Of a stretch of 5,469 nt of DNA, positions 1 through 5,469 are shown piece after piece. The position numbers were made by a program, and so were the translations under genes. The DNA is taken from positions 1 through 5,469 of the forward strand of contig CAJOEB010000072.1 of the NCBI GenBank assembly GCA_905233775.1. Direction: 5' to 3'. The notes under the pieces were generated by a model. It worked only from the letters and a program-made list of their open reading frames with translations. It was not told the origin of the DNA and searched no databases. How positions within the stretch are numbered: position 1 is the first letter of the stretch; each line of letters begins with the position of its first letter. The stretch is from an uncultured Alphaproteobacteria bacterium (GTDB taxonomy: Bacteria; Pseudomonadota; Alphaproteobacteria; UBA3830).

Positions 1-165
1 TTCGTTAAATTCAAGGCAATTGCTCTTTTTATGAAAAGCAAAATCTACTAACTCATTCCAAAAGATCCTACACTTTGTTGATGTCCAAGTATAATTATCA
101 GATACTGAAAATCCATCTGGCTCATTCAAAATTCCGTAAATAGTTTGTTTATTCATATTAGTCAT
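1..165 (-). CDS. Unidentified protein, N-terminal fragment (gene runs off the left edge)
   Basis: An open frame of 55 codons begins at the ATG at 165-163 and reaches the window edge without a stop. The start is supported by an AGGTG ribosome binding site (171-175 on the plus strand as CACCT) 5 bases upstream, and by a possible promoter further up. A second in-frame ATG at 156-154 is less well placed. The visible protein begins MTNMNKQTIYGILNEP and contains several aromatic residues (TWTS, RIFWNELVDFAFH). There is no signal peptide or membrane segment, so a soluble protein is likely. I do not recognise a family. The gene diverges from the HU gene on the right and shares its intergenic region. 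It could be a real small hypothetical gene or the start of a longer one. Confidence 0.55.
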   Translation of the reverse strand, partial: MTNMNKQTIYGILNEPDGFSVSDNYTWTSTKCRIFWNELVDFAFHKKSNCLEFNE

Positions 166-170
166 TGTTT

Positions 171-175
171 CACCT
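171..175 (-). promoter_or_regulatory. Ribosome binding site for the left-edge gene
   Basis: The minus strand reads AGGTG followed by AAACA and then ATG, giving a 5-base spacing. This selects the ATG at 165 over the one at 156. Confidence 0.5.
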
Positions 176-194
176 GTATTCTTTAATCGTGAGT

Positions 195-225
195 TATATA
201 TCGCTTACTAATGTCTTTAAGTCAA
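195..225 (-). promoter_or_regulatory. Possible promoter of the left-edge gene
   Basis: On the minus strand a TTGACT box (220-225, 5 of 6 to the -35 consensus) is followed 19 bases later by TATATA (195-200). The A/T run GATATATAA also allows 17-18 base spacings with poorer -10 matches. Transcription would begin around 188, about 23 bases before the start codon. Confidence 0.4.
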
Positions 226-234
226 ATCATTTGT

Positions 235-305
235 TGAGAAGAATCGGTGTTTTCTCATTTTTTCATTGAAAACGTCTCAGGTAAATGTTGCAAACATATT
301 GAGAC
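235..305. repeat. Four TGAGA half-sites in two inverted pairs, candidate operator
   Basis: The intergenic region has TGAGAA (235-240) facing TTCTCA (252-257), then GTCTCA (274-279) facing TGAGAC (300-305). Both pairs are perfect 6-base inverted repeats. The outer T of the four half-sites falls at 235, 257, 279 and 300, so they are 22, 22 and 21 bases apart, close to two helical turns. Inside the second pair there is a further inverted repeat, ATGTT (285-289) and AACAT (293-297), around GCA. The last half-site overlaps the proposed -35 box of the HU promoter. This is direct sequence structure. A role as a binding site for a regulator of one or both divergent genes is inference. Confidence 0.45.
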
Positions 306-327
306 CTTGAAATTAGCGTGATATGCT
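299..327 (+). promoter_or_regulatory. Probable promoter of the HU gene
   Basis: TTGAGA (299-304, 5 of 6 to the -35 consensus) is followed after 17 bases by TATGCT (322-327), which has an extended -10 TG at 319-320. Transcription would begin near 334, leaving a leader of about 26 bases that contains the ribosome binding site. The -35 box coincides with the last TGAGA half-site of the upstream array. Confidence 0.5.
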
Positions 328-347
328 TTGAAAAAGTTATTTGTATT

Positions 348-352
348 AGGAG
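348..352 (+). promoter_or_regulatory. Ribosome binding site of the HU gene
   Basis: AGGAG lies 7 bases before the ATG at 360. It shows that translation begins at 360 and not at the upstream in-frame GTG at 318, which would also lie before the predicted transcription start. Confidence 0.75.
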
Positions 353-359
353 TCTTACG

Positions 360-608
360 ATGAATAAAAGCGAATTAGTAAAAGCAATTTCTGAAAAATC
401 TGGATCAACGATTAAAGATACTGAAAAGTTTTTGGATTCGTTTGTAGAAACAATAACTGAAGCTATGCAGAAAGGCGATGATGTTACATTAGTTGGCTTC
501 GGCACATTTTCTGTAGCTGAAAGGGCTGAAAGAATCGGTCGCAATTTTAAAACAGGAAAGAATATTCAAATTCCAGCATCAAAGTCTGTAAAATTTAAGG
601 CACGGTGA
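360..608 (+). CDS. HU/IHF-family DNA-binding protein, short C-terminus
   Basis: This 82-residue protein has the full HU fold pattern. It has an N-terminal helical dimerisation part (MNKSELVKAISEKSG), the signature LVGFGTFSV at about 44-52, and the DNA-gripping arm ERAERIGRN with IPASKSVKFKA after it. HU proteins are dimeric nucleoid proteins that bend DNA and assist replication, recombination and transcription. The arm reads RNFKTG where E. coli HU has RNPQTG, so Phe63 replaces the proline that normally wedges into bent DNA. The protein ends at FKAR, about 8 residues before the usual GKALKDAV-like final helix segment. The start is fixed by AGGAG at 348-352. It converges with the reverse transcriptase gene, with 48 bases between the stops. 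It may be an accessory HU paralogue rather than the main chromosomal copy. HU is much more likely than IHF, but the family members cannot be separated with certainty here. Confidence 0.93.
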   Translation: MNKSELVKAISEKSGSTIKDTEKFLDSFVETITEAMQKGDDVTLVGFGTFSVAERAERIGRNFKTGKNIQIPASKSVKFKAR

Positions 609-612
609 AATA

Positions 613-632
613 AGAAAATAATTCGATTTTCT
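613..632. terminator. AT-rich hairpin between convergent genes, weak terminator candidate
   Basis: AGAAAAT (613-619) and ATTTTCT (626-632) form a perfect 7-base stem around the loop AATTCG. It sits in the 48-base gap between the stops of the HU and reverse transcriptase genes, where a bidirectional terminator would be expected. The stem has a single G-C pair and there is no long T tract after it, so termination is uncertain. Confidence 0.3.
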
Positions 633-656
633 GGGTATGCATAAATAAGTTATAAA

Positions 657-2237
657 TTACTGGTATGTGGTAAAATCGTCAACTTCGTTTGCTGATATTA
701 CAGGTGGCATATCCTTTATAATGCGCCAATTTATTGTTAGTTTTATTCCTTTTTCTATCAATTTTAGTTGCTCTTTTGTTAAGTTCGTTTTTCCTTGCGG
801 TATATTTATTTTCGATAACCAAGACGATTCCCAAATAATAGCTTCTTCTTTAGCGGAAATAATTTTACAAAGGTTACATTTATATTTATCAATATTTGGA
901 TCTAATTTATAGCTCAATCTTTGCATCCAAATATCTAAATAATCATTATTAATTTTATTTGCAAATCTATTTCTAACTTTTTTGATAACTTCTTTTGCTT
1001 TTTCTATTTTTTTACTATCATATTTATCAATTAACTCACTGATTATTCCAAAACAAACAGGATAAGCTTTTGGAGTTTCATATGCTATATTAACACTTAT
1101 ACTAATCAAAGAATCAATTAATCCTTCATTATTTTTGATTTTTGCTTTCCACTTTTTTAATTTTTTTCTGTAATCTGAAAGTAACTTTATCATTTGCCCG
1201 GAATTGGCATGTTTTCTCCCAAAATTATAAATAAAAATTAATTGATTCTGCAGATTTGGTTGATGATCAAAAGGAGATAAAATTATATCTAATTTATCCT
1301 TTTTAATAGCTCCATTAATGACGCTGTTCTCAATAAATGTCTTTTGCGCATTTAACTTAAATCCAAAGTCTATCAATACTTCAGAAAGATTTTTTAAAAT
1401 TCTTTCTCCATCCGTTGGATTATGAACAAATATTTTATAATCGTCCCTGTACCTGATAATTTTATAATCAATTTCAGTTTTTCCATATGTTTCATCTTCA
1501 CTTATTTTTTTTACCAACTGTGTATCTATATATCCCAAAACAATTTCCGCTATAAAATCCATTAGAACTGAGCCTGCAGGAATTCCATTGGTTTGTCCGC
1601 TATTCATGCTTCTTATGATTTTATCTATTGTATTTCCCAGACCTTCATTTCTCTCTTTTTTAGCATTTTCTTTTTCCATTAAAGCCCACGGTATGGAATG
1701 TGTATATAATGACCCATAGCAATCTGTTATATCAGTATTAATTAGATAAGAATACTCCAGAGCCAGTTTTAATGATTGTTGTTCTACTCTTTCCCACCAA
1801 TTTAAAATTGTCGTTTTTGTATATGATTCTTTTTTTTGCTTTGACACTAACGGAGGAATACTCACACAAGTAATGTTGTTATTTTTTCCTTTATTAAATT
1901 GATCAAATTTTTCTTTAACTTCGTTCCAATTTTTTTCCAGAGCTCGAACTAAAATTACATACAAAAGAGGATGTATTATTTCCAGCTTACGCCATGCATA
2001 ATGTCCATCCTTATTAATAATCAGTTTATAGTTTACTTTTTCAACATGCGAGGCTTCGGTTAGAATTAGCTCTATTCCTTTGGGGTCTATATTTATGCTG
2101 CAAATATGATCATATAATTTACTTAGTAGTGAATGAAACTCAAAATATCTAGGCAACTTTGCAGTACAATACTTTTCTCCATCTAAAAAGAATTTTCTCA
2201 TTTCTTCTGCAGTTAAATCTAAAACTGTTTTATTCAT
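657..2237 (-). CDS. Reverse transcriptase, UG/Abi-like (defence-associated) type with YRDD active site
   Basis: This 526-residue protein is an RNA-directed DNA polymerase by its motifs. Motif A is TDITDCYGSLYTHS at 168-181, with Asp169 the likely first metal ligand. Motif B is NGIPAGSVLMDF at 217-228. Motif C is RYRDDYKIF at 262-270, with Asp265 and Asp266 catalytic. GFKLNAQKT (292-300) corresponds to the following thumb-proximal motif. Residues 1-120 and 320-526 are outside the core. The C-terminal part is Lys-rich and predicted helical, with one CNLC pair (454-457). There is no retron NAxxH or VTG motif, and no maturase or endonuclease domain. This fits the unknown-group (UG)/Abi class, several members of which (DRT systems) stop phages, but I cannot assign a UG number. 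PAG replaces the usual PQG in motif B. The gene follows hipA by 43 bases on the same strand. Only a weak AGAGAG lies 11 bases before the ATG. Sampled lines are about 22-28% G+C, against about 38-43% in its neighbours, suggesting separate acquisition. Confidence 0.9.
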   Translation of the reverse strand: MNKTVLDLTAEEMRKFFLDGEKYCTAKLPRYFEFHSLLSKLYDHICSINIDPKGIELILTEASHVEKVNYKLIINKDGHYAWRKLEIIHPLLYVILVRALEKNWNEVKEKFDQFNKGKNNNITCVSIPPLVSKQKKESYTKTTILNWWERVEQQSLKLALEYSYLINTDITDCYGSLYTHSIPWALMEKENAKKERNEGLGNTIDKIIRSMNSGQTNGIPAGSVLMDFIAEIVLGYIDTQLVKKISEDETYGKTEIDYKIIRYRDDYKIFVHNPTDGERILKNLSEVLIDFGFKLNAQKTFIENSVINGAIKKDKLDIILSPFDHQPNLQNQLIFIYNFGRKHANSGQMIKLLSDYRKKLKKWKAKIKNNEGLIDSLISISVNIAYETPKAYPVCFGIISELIDKYDSKKIEKAKEVIKKVRNRFANKINNDYLDIWMQRLSYKLDPNIDKYKCNLCKIISAKEEAIIWESSWLSKINIPQGKTNLTKEQLKLIEKGIKLTINWRIIKDMPPVISANEVDDFTTYQ

Positions 2238-2275
2238 TATTTTAAAAATCTCTCTGGTTTACGTAGAAAAACTCT

Positions 2276-2304
2276 ATGATTTATCTCCATTCTAATAATT
2301 TCAA
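2276..2304 (-). promoter_or_regulatory. Weak internal promoter candidate before the reverse transcriptase
   Basis: On the minus strand TTGAAA (2299-2304) and AATCAT (2276-2281, 4 of 6) are 17 bases apart at the end of hipA. The -35 box lies inside a 15-base palindrome, ATAATTT-C-AAATTAT (2295-2309 on the plus strand), which also encodes part of the HipA C-terminus. It could give the reverse transcriptase some independent expression, but the -10 match is poor. Confidence 0.25.
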
Positions 2305-3573
2305 ATTATCCGTAATGACTCGCAATATTCTATTTATTACATCAGGTCTTCCGTGAAATGGGAAATAACCGCTTGCAGTTAATTCTGCCATTTTTTTTAA
2401 TGCAGTGGATACGTATTTTATTTCTTTCTCAACAAACTCAGTTTTTAAGGAAATATCTTCCGCAAATGCTTGCCAATGTCTTTTAAAAACGTCATTAGGT
2501 TCGTATTTGTTACCGATTTTCATTGCCATTTTTGGCGAAAGATTCTGATAAACTGCAGTTGATAATAAATCATAAAAAGGCGCTAACTTAACTGCGTCTT
2601 TTTCAATCAGAAATGAGAAATTTTTCCCATGAGCATCCGCATTCCCGATAATATAATTAAATATGGCTATTCTGACTGCATTCCTTATATCCAGCGCAGG
2701 TTGAGAACTATGTTTTCGTATAATTGCGAACAAATCTTTGAAACTCGGCCCACCGTCTTTCTGATATTTATTTTCTGAAGGAATGCCCATTGCTTGGCAC
2801 AAATCCTCTTGATGTAAACGAACGACGCTTCCACTTTTCTCAGCGCGGTCATAACGCTTGATTACTAAGTATTTTTTCTCCAATAAATAGACATCATCAG
2901 TTCGCAAATCAAAAGTATTCTTAGAAGAAAGTTTTCCTAATGCTTTATGAAATTGTAAAATTTCAAATTTAGGAACGGGAATTCCTATTTTCTGAGCCAG
3001 GGCTAAACAGAAAAATTCGTTTTCTATGCTTCCATCTATTCCTTGGATTTCAGGTTTTATAATATCTGTTGTCGGAATATCTCCGTGAGGAATATAAAAA
3101 TTACCGTCCTTATAAATGATAGGCAATTTTCTCTGAGAACCTGCGATTGAAAGTCTTACGTCTTTTTCTCCCGCAAACAACGGTTTTCCTGTCAGTGGTT
3201 TCAAAGACTCAATTAATCGTTTACCTTCGATCTGTTCCTCATATTTTTCAGAAGAAGTATTTTTAGAATCGCCGACACTTATTGCTCCGGCACAATCTCC
3301 TCCGATTTCTCTCAACAAAGCAAAATCACTGCGAGACGAAACGCCAAGATTACGAGCAATTTCCTCTCGAATAGCGTCTTCCGGCAGCAATCCTTCAAAA
3401 AAAGGACGACATTTCTGTTCCGAAAATGATTCATTTTGCAAAGGCAAAGACATTGAAATTGCAAAACCATTTGAAAGCCATTCAGAATCATACTGAAACG
3501 ACATTTTTCCGGATTCATCTTGCGATAATTTACCTACATTCTGGCCATTGTATTTCACATCAAGAGACTTCAT
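2281..3573 (-). CDS. hipA: HipA-family serine/threonine kinase toxin
   Basis: This 430-residue protein is full length for HipA (E. coli about 440). HipA kinases phosphorylate targets such as glutamyl-tRNA synthetase and halt growth; the paired HipB neutralises them. Residues 1-100 form the N-terminal subdomain with FFEGLLPE (58-65) and REIGGDCAGAISV (88-100). LSIAGSQRK (141-149) is the P-loop-like segment, with Ser142 matching the autophosphorylated Ser150 of E. coli. IIKPE carries the ATP-binding Lys173. LVIKRYDR (236-243) and RLHQEDLCQAMGIP (252-265) follow. GNADAHGKN (310-318) carries the catalytic Asp313, and FYDLLS the metal-binding Asp335. All key residues are present, so an active kinase is expected. 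The ATG at 3573 overlaps the hipB stop as ATGA, with AAAGGAG 10 bases upstream inside hipB, so the two are translationally coupled. It is a single-chain HipA, not the split HipST form. The physiological target in this host is unknown. Confidence 0.95.
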   Translation of the reverse strand: MKSLDVKYNGQNVGKLSQDESGKMSFQYDSEWLSNGFAISMSLPLQNESFSEQKCRPFFEGLLPEDAIREEIARNLGVSSRSDFALLREIGGDCAGAISVGDSKNTSSEKYEEQIEGKRLIESLKPLTGKPLFAGEKDVRLSIAGSQRKLPIIYKDGNFYIPHGDIPTTDIIKPEIQGIDGSIENEFFCLALAQKIGIPVPKFEILQFHKALGKLSSKNTFDLRTDDVYLLEKKYLVIKRYDRAEKSGSVVRLHQEDLCQAMGIPSENKYQKDGGPSFKDLFAIIRKHSSQPALDIRNAVRIAIFNYIIGNADAHGKNFSFLIEKDAVKLAPFYDLLSTAVYQNLSPKMAMKIGNKYEPNDVFKRHWQAFAEDISLKTEFVEKEIKYVSTALKKMAELTASGYFPFHGRPDVINRILRVITDNLKLLEWR

Positions 3574-3791
3574 GAAATTTCATCTCCTTTTTTACGCACG
3601 CGAAGTTCCAGTCCGACATTTGCAGCAACATGTAATGCCTTATCGAACTGAATAGTCGGCTTGCCTGCCTCTAATTCCACCAAAAAACGATTCCCAACGT
3701 TGCAAATTCCCGCAAGATCTGCCTGAGAAAGTCCCATTTCTTTTCTGCGCTGTCTTATTAACGCGCCTAAATCTTTAGCTGTTTTTATCAT
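3570..3791 (-). CDS. hipB: HipB-like antitoxin and repressor (Xre/HTH_3 family)
   Basis: This protein of 73 residues is a helix-turn-helix repressor of the HipB type. The domain spans about residues 5-60. LGALIRQRRKEMGLSQADLA supplies the first helices, and GICNVGNRFLVELEAGKPTIQF the recognition helix and following turn, typical of HipB. In HipBA modules it binds HipA to inactivate it and represses the operon. The frame could begin at 3800 (MSDMIK...), but AAGGA (3801-3805) directly abuts that ATG. It lies 9 bases before the ATG at 3791, so 3791 is preferred. The C-terminal tail (RKKGDEIS) is short and lacks the terminal Trp known from E. coli HipB. Its stop overlaps the hipA start. A strong promoter and inverted operator-like repeat lie immediately upstream. 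Confidence 0.92.
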   Translation of the reverse strand: MIKTAKDLGALIRQRRKEMGLSQADLAGICNVGNRFLVELEAGKPTIQFDKALHVAANVGLELRVRKKGDEIS

Positions 3792-3800
3792 ATCACTCAT

Positions 3801-3805
3801 TCCTT
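3801..3805 (-). promoter_or_regulatory. Ribosome binding site that decides the hipB start
   Basis: The minus strand reads AAGGA, then ATGAGTGAT, then ATG. With no room before the first ATG (3800) and 9 bases before the second (3791), it favours the second. Confidence 0.6.
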
Positions 3806-3812
3806 ATCGGGA

Positions 3813-3841
3813 ATTTTATCAACAAAATTTTGCTTCGTCAA
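3813..3841 (-). promoter_or_regulatory. Promoter of the hipBA (and probably reverse transcriptase) operon
   Basis: On the minus strand TTGACG (3836-3841, 5 of 6) and TAAAAT (3813-3818, 5 of 6) are separated by exactly 17 bases. Transcription would begin about 3806, right at the hipB ribosome binding site, so the leader is very short. Inverted repeat arms lie directly downstream of the -10 box and 11 bases upstream of the -35 box. Confidence 0.7.
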
Positions 3842-3942
3842 GAACATTATTACCGATAGGGATTGATTAGATAATTGCTTTGAATACATATCAATTTTGA
3901 ATATTCTTTCCTCTATTTTTGTCCAAGCTGAACCGTTTGTTA

Positions 3943-3971
3943 TTGATATGTTAAATTCTTACAGATATATT
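3943..3971 (+). promoter_or_regulatory. Promoter of hsdM
   Basis: TTGATA (3943-3948, 5 of 6) and TATATT (3966-3971, 5 of 6) are separated by exactly 17 bases. Transcription would begin around 3978, giving a leader of about 28 bases to the GTG at 4006. It points away from the hipBA promoter. The segment between the two promoters (about 3863-3942) shows no gene. Confidence 0.6.
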
Positions 3972-4005
3972 CGAATTATTAGGTTTTTGTTATGTGGTGT
4001 TAGCT

Positions 4006-5469
4006 GTGGTAGATACGAAAAAAGAGCAAGAGCGTGCCGAATTGCATCGTTCTATATGGAATATAGCCAATGATTTGCGCGGAAGCGTTGACGGCTGGGA
4101 TTTTAAGCAATATGTGCTTGGTACGATGTTTTATCGCTATATATCTGAGAATTTAACGAATTATATCAACGAAACACAGCATCGTTCAGGCGATATATCT
4201 TTTGATTATGCTAAATTGCAGGATGATGAAGCCATCTCAGAAAAGGATTTTCTTATCGAGAGAAAAGGATTTTTTATCAAACCGAGCGAGCTTTTCTGTA
4301 ACATATTAAAAATTGCCGATAAAAACGATAATCTCAACGTTACTTTGGATACTGTTTTCAAAAATATTGAAAGTTCTGCGATAGGAACAGAGAGCGAATC
4401 GGATTTTAAAGGTTTATTTGATGATATAGACGTGAACAGTAATAAATTGGGCGGAACCGTTTCAGAGCGCAATAAAAAGCTCGTAAAACTTCTCAACGGA
4501 ATCGCCGAAATGAGACTTGGTAATTACAAAGACAATACCATCGACGCTTTCGGAGACGCTTATGAATTTTTAATGGGCATGTATGCGAGTAATGCGGGGA
4601 AATCAGGCGGTGAATATTATACGCCTCAAGAGGTTTCGGAGCTTCTCACCAAAATCACATTAGTCGGAAAAACTGAAGTCAATAAAGTTTATGATCCGGC
4701 CTGCGGTTCAGGTTCGTTACTTCTTAAATTCGCTAAAATACTAGGAAAAGAGAACGTAAGAAACGGTTTTTTCGGTCAGGAAATTAACATTTCGACTTAT
4801 AACCTCTGCAGGATCAACATGTTTCTGCACGATATTGAGTTCGATAGATTCGACATCGCTCACGGAGACACTCTTTTAGATCCTCAGCATTGGGATGATG
4901 AACCATTTGAAGCTATCGTTTCCAATCCGCCTTATTCAATAAAATGGGAAGGCGATGACAATCCTTTGCTTATCAATGATTCGAGATTTTCTCCGCCCGG
5001 AGTTTTGGCTCCTAAATCAAAAGCAGATATGGCTTTTATTATGCATTCGCTCAGTTGGCTCGCTAATAACGGAACAGCTGCAATAGTATGCTTTCCGGGA
5101 ATAATGTATCGCGGAGGCGCTGAGCAGAAAATTCGAAAATACTTGATTGATAATAATTTCATTGATTGCATCATTCAGCTGGCGGATAATTTGTTCTACG
5201 GCACTTCGATAGCAACTTGCATAATGGTTTTGAAGAAGAATAAAGCTGATAATTCAACGTTATTCATTGACGCAACCAAAGAATGCATAAAAGTCACTAA
5301 CAATAACAAGCTTTCGGAAAGTAATATTGAGAACATTCTCAAGCTTTTCACCGAAAGAAAAAACATAGATTATGTTTCGAAAGTTGTTCCTAAGATGGAA
5401 ATAGAAGCACAAGAATACAATTTATCCGTAAGTACTTATGTTGAACAGGAAGATACAAGAGAAATCATC
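4006..5469 (+). CDS. hsdM: Type I restriction-modification system methyltransferase subunit (HsdM), 3' end beyond the window
   Basis: The frame is open from 3955 to the window end. HsdM methylates adenine at N6, using S-adenosylmethionine, in the sequence chosen by HsdS, which protects host DNA and forms the restriction complex with HsdR. The N-terminal HsdM domain begins RAELHRSIWNIANDLRG and continues GWDFKQYVLGTMFYRYISEN. GGEYYTP (201-207) precedes motif I, DPACGSG (230-236), for cofactor binding. Motif IV is NPPY (307-310), the catalytic site of N6-adenine enzymes. About 488 codons are visible; this subfamily is usually a little over 500, so only some tens are missing. No in-frame ATG occurs before about 4126, inside the conserved domain, so a GTG must be used. 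GTG 4006 best fits the family length. GTG 3994 is the alternative, with AGG 10 bases upstream. hsdS and hsdR are expected to the right. Confidence 0.93.
   Translation, partial: MVDTKKEQERAELHRSIWNIANDLRGSVDGWDFKQYVLGTMFYRYISENLTNYINETQHRSGDISFDYAKLQDDEAISEKDFLIERKGFFIKPSELFCNILKIADKNDNLNVTLDTVFKNIESSAIGTESESDFKGLFDDIDVNSNKLGGTVSERNKKLVKLLNGIAEMRLGNYKDNTIDAFGDAYEFLMGMYASNAGKSGGEYYTPQEVSELLTKITLVGKTEVNKVYDPACGSGSLLLKFAKILGKENVRNGFFGQEINISTYNLCRINMFLHDIEFDRFDIAHGDTLLDPQHWDDEPFEAIVSNPPYSIKWEGDDNPLLINDSRFSPPGVLAPKSKADMAFIMHSLSWLANNGTAAIVCFPGIMYRGGAEQKIRKYLIDNNFIDCIIQLADNLFYGTSIATCIMVLKKNKADNSTLFIDATKECIKVTNNNKLSESNIENILKLFTERKNIDYVSKVVPKMEIEAQEYNLSVSTYVEQEDTREII

Larger units (their letters stand above)
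3801..3862. promoter_or_regulatory. Inverted repeat flanking the hipBA promoter, probable HipB operator pair
   Basis: TCCTTATCGG (3801-3810) and CCGATAGGGA (3853-3862) are inverted copies matching at 9 of 10 positions, with the promoter between them. E. coli HipB binds TATCC-N8-GGATA sites around its own promoter, and these arms share a TATC/GATA core with a flanking GG or CC. Binding at both arms could loop or cover the promoter. Assignment to HipB is inference from position and this partial similarity. Confidence 0.5.

Noticed and set aside
318..359. Upstream GTG start extending HU by 14 residues
   Set aside because: The extension is not HU-like, and AGGAG at 348-352 points to the ATG at 360.
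263..544. Minus-strand open frame opposite the HU gene
   Set aside because: It lies antisense to the convincing HU reading frame and has no recognisable motif or ribosome binding site.
590..640. Frameshift restoring a normal HU C-terminus
   Set aside because: Removing one base after GCA gives FKAGEIRK and a stop, not the GKALKDAV-like end, so a simple frameshift does not explain the short C-terminus.
667..912. Plus-strand open frame opposite the reverse transcriptase end
   Set aside because: Antisense shadow of the RT frame with no motif.
657..2237. Retron or group II intron reading of the RT
   Set aside because: There is no NAxxH or VTG retron motif, no space for msr/msd, no maturase or endonuclease domain, and no intron domain V seen on either side.
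3312..3518. Minus-strand frame inside hipA
   Set aside because: Out-of-frame shadow of hipA with no family features.
4206..4496. Minus-strand frame opposite hsdM
   Set aside because: Antisense to conserved HsdM sequence.
4932..5174. Minus-strand frame opposite the hsdM catalytic region
   Set aside because: Antisense to the NPPY region of HsdM, with no motif.
1..5469. tRNA genes, CRISPR arrays, insertion sequences
   Set aside because: I saw no cloverleaf, no regularly repeated units with spacers, and no transposase or terminal inverted repeats.

Overview
The window comes from an AT-rich bacterial genome and looks like part of a defence or accessory island. It holds four complete genes and two partial ones, all read with the standard bacterial code. 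The host cannot be named with confidence. The HU protein has the C-terminal string IPASKSVKFKA, which from memory resembles alphaproteobacterial HUs, so a low-GC alphaproteobacterium is one weak possibility.

Left part (1-656): an unidentified gene runs leftward off the window edge (165 to 1). It diverges from a small HU-family DNA-binding protein gene (360-608, +). The roughly 190 bp between them carries promoters for both directions and four TGAGA half-sites spaced about 21-22 bp apart.

Middle part (657-3863): three minus-strand genes lie in the order hipB, hipA, reverse transcriptase. hipB and hipA overlap by 4 bp (ATGA). The reverse transcriptase starts 43 bp after hipA and has no strong promoter of its own visible. 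A near-consensus promoter upstream of hipB is bracketed by a 9/10 inverted repeat, as expected for HipB autoregulation. HipA keeps its kinase residues. The reverse transcriptase (526 aa) has a YRDD active site and a long helical C-terminal half. It resembles the UG/Abi-like defence reverse transcriptases rather than retrons or group II introns. It is visibly richer in A+T than the genes around it.

Right part (3864-5469): diverging from hipB is a type I restriction-modification methyltransferase subunit (hsdM), which has its own consensus-like promoter and no usable ATG start. It lacks only its last few tens of codons, beyond the window. hsdS and hsdR would be expected further right.

The most interesting point is the hipB-hipA-reverse transcriptase arrangement. 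It could be an undescribed three-part toxin-antitoxin/reverse-transcriptase defence unit, or simply a chance neighbourhood inside a defence island. The difference in base composition argues for the second reading, while the tight same-strand spacing argues for the first.
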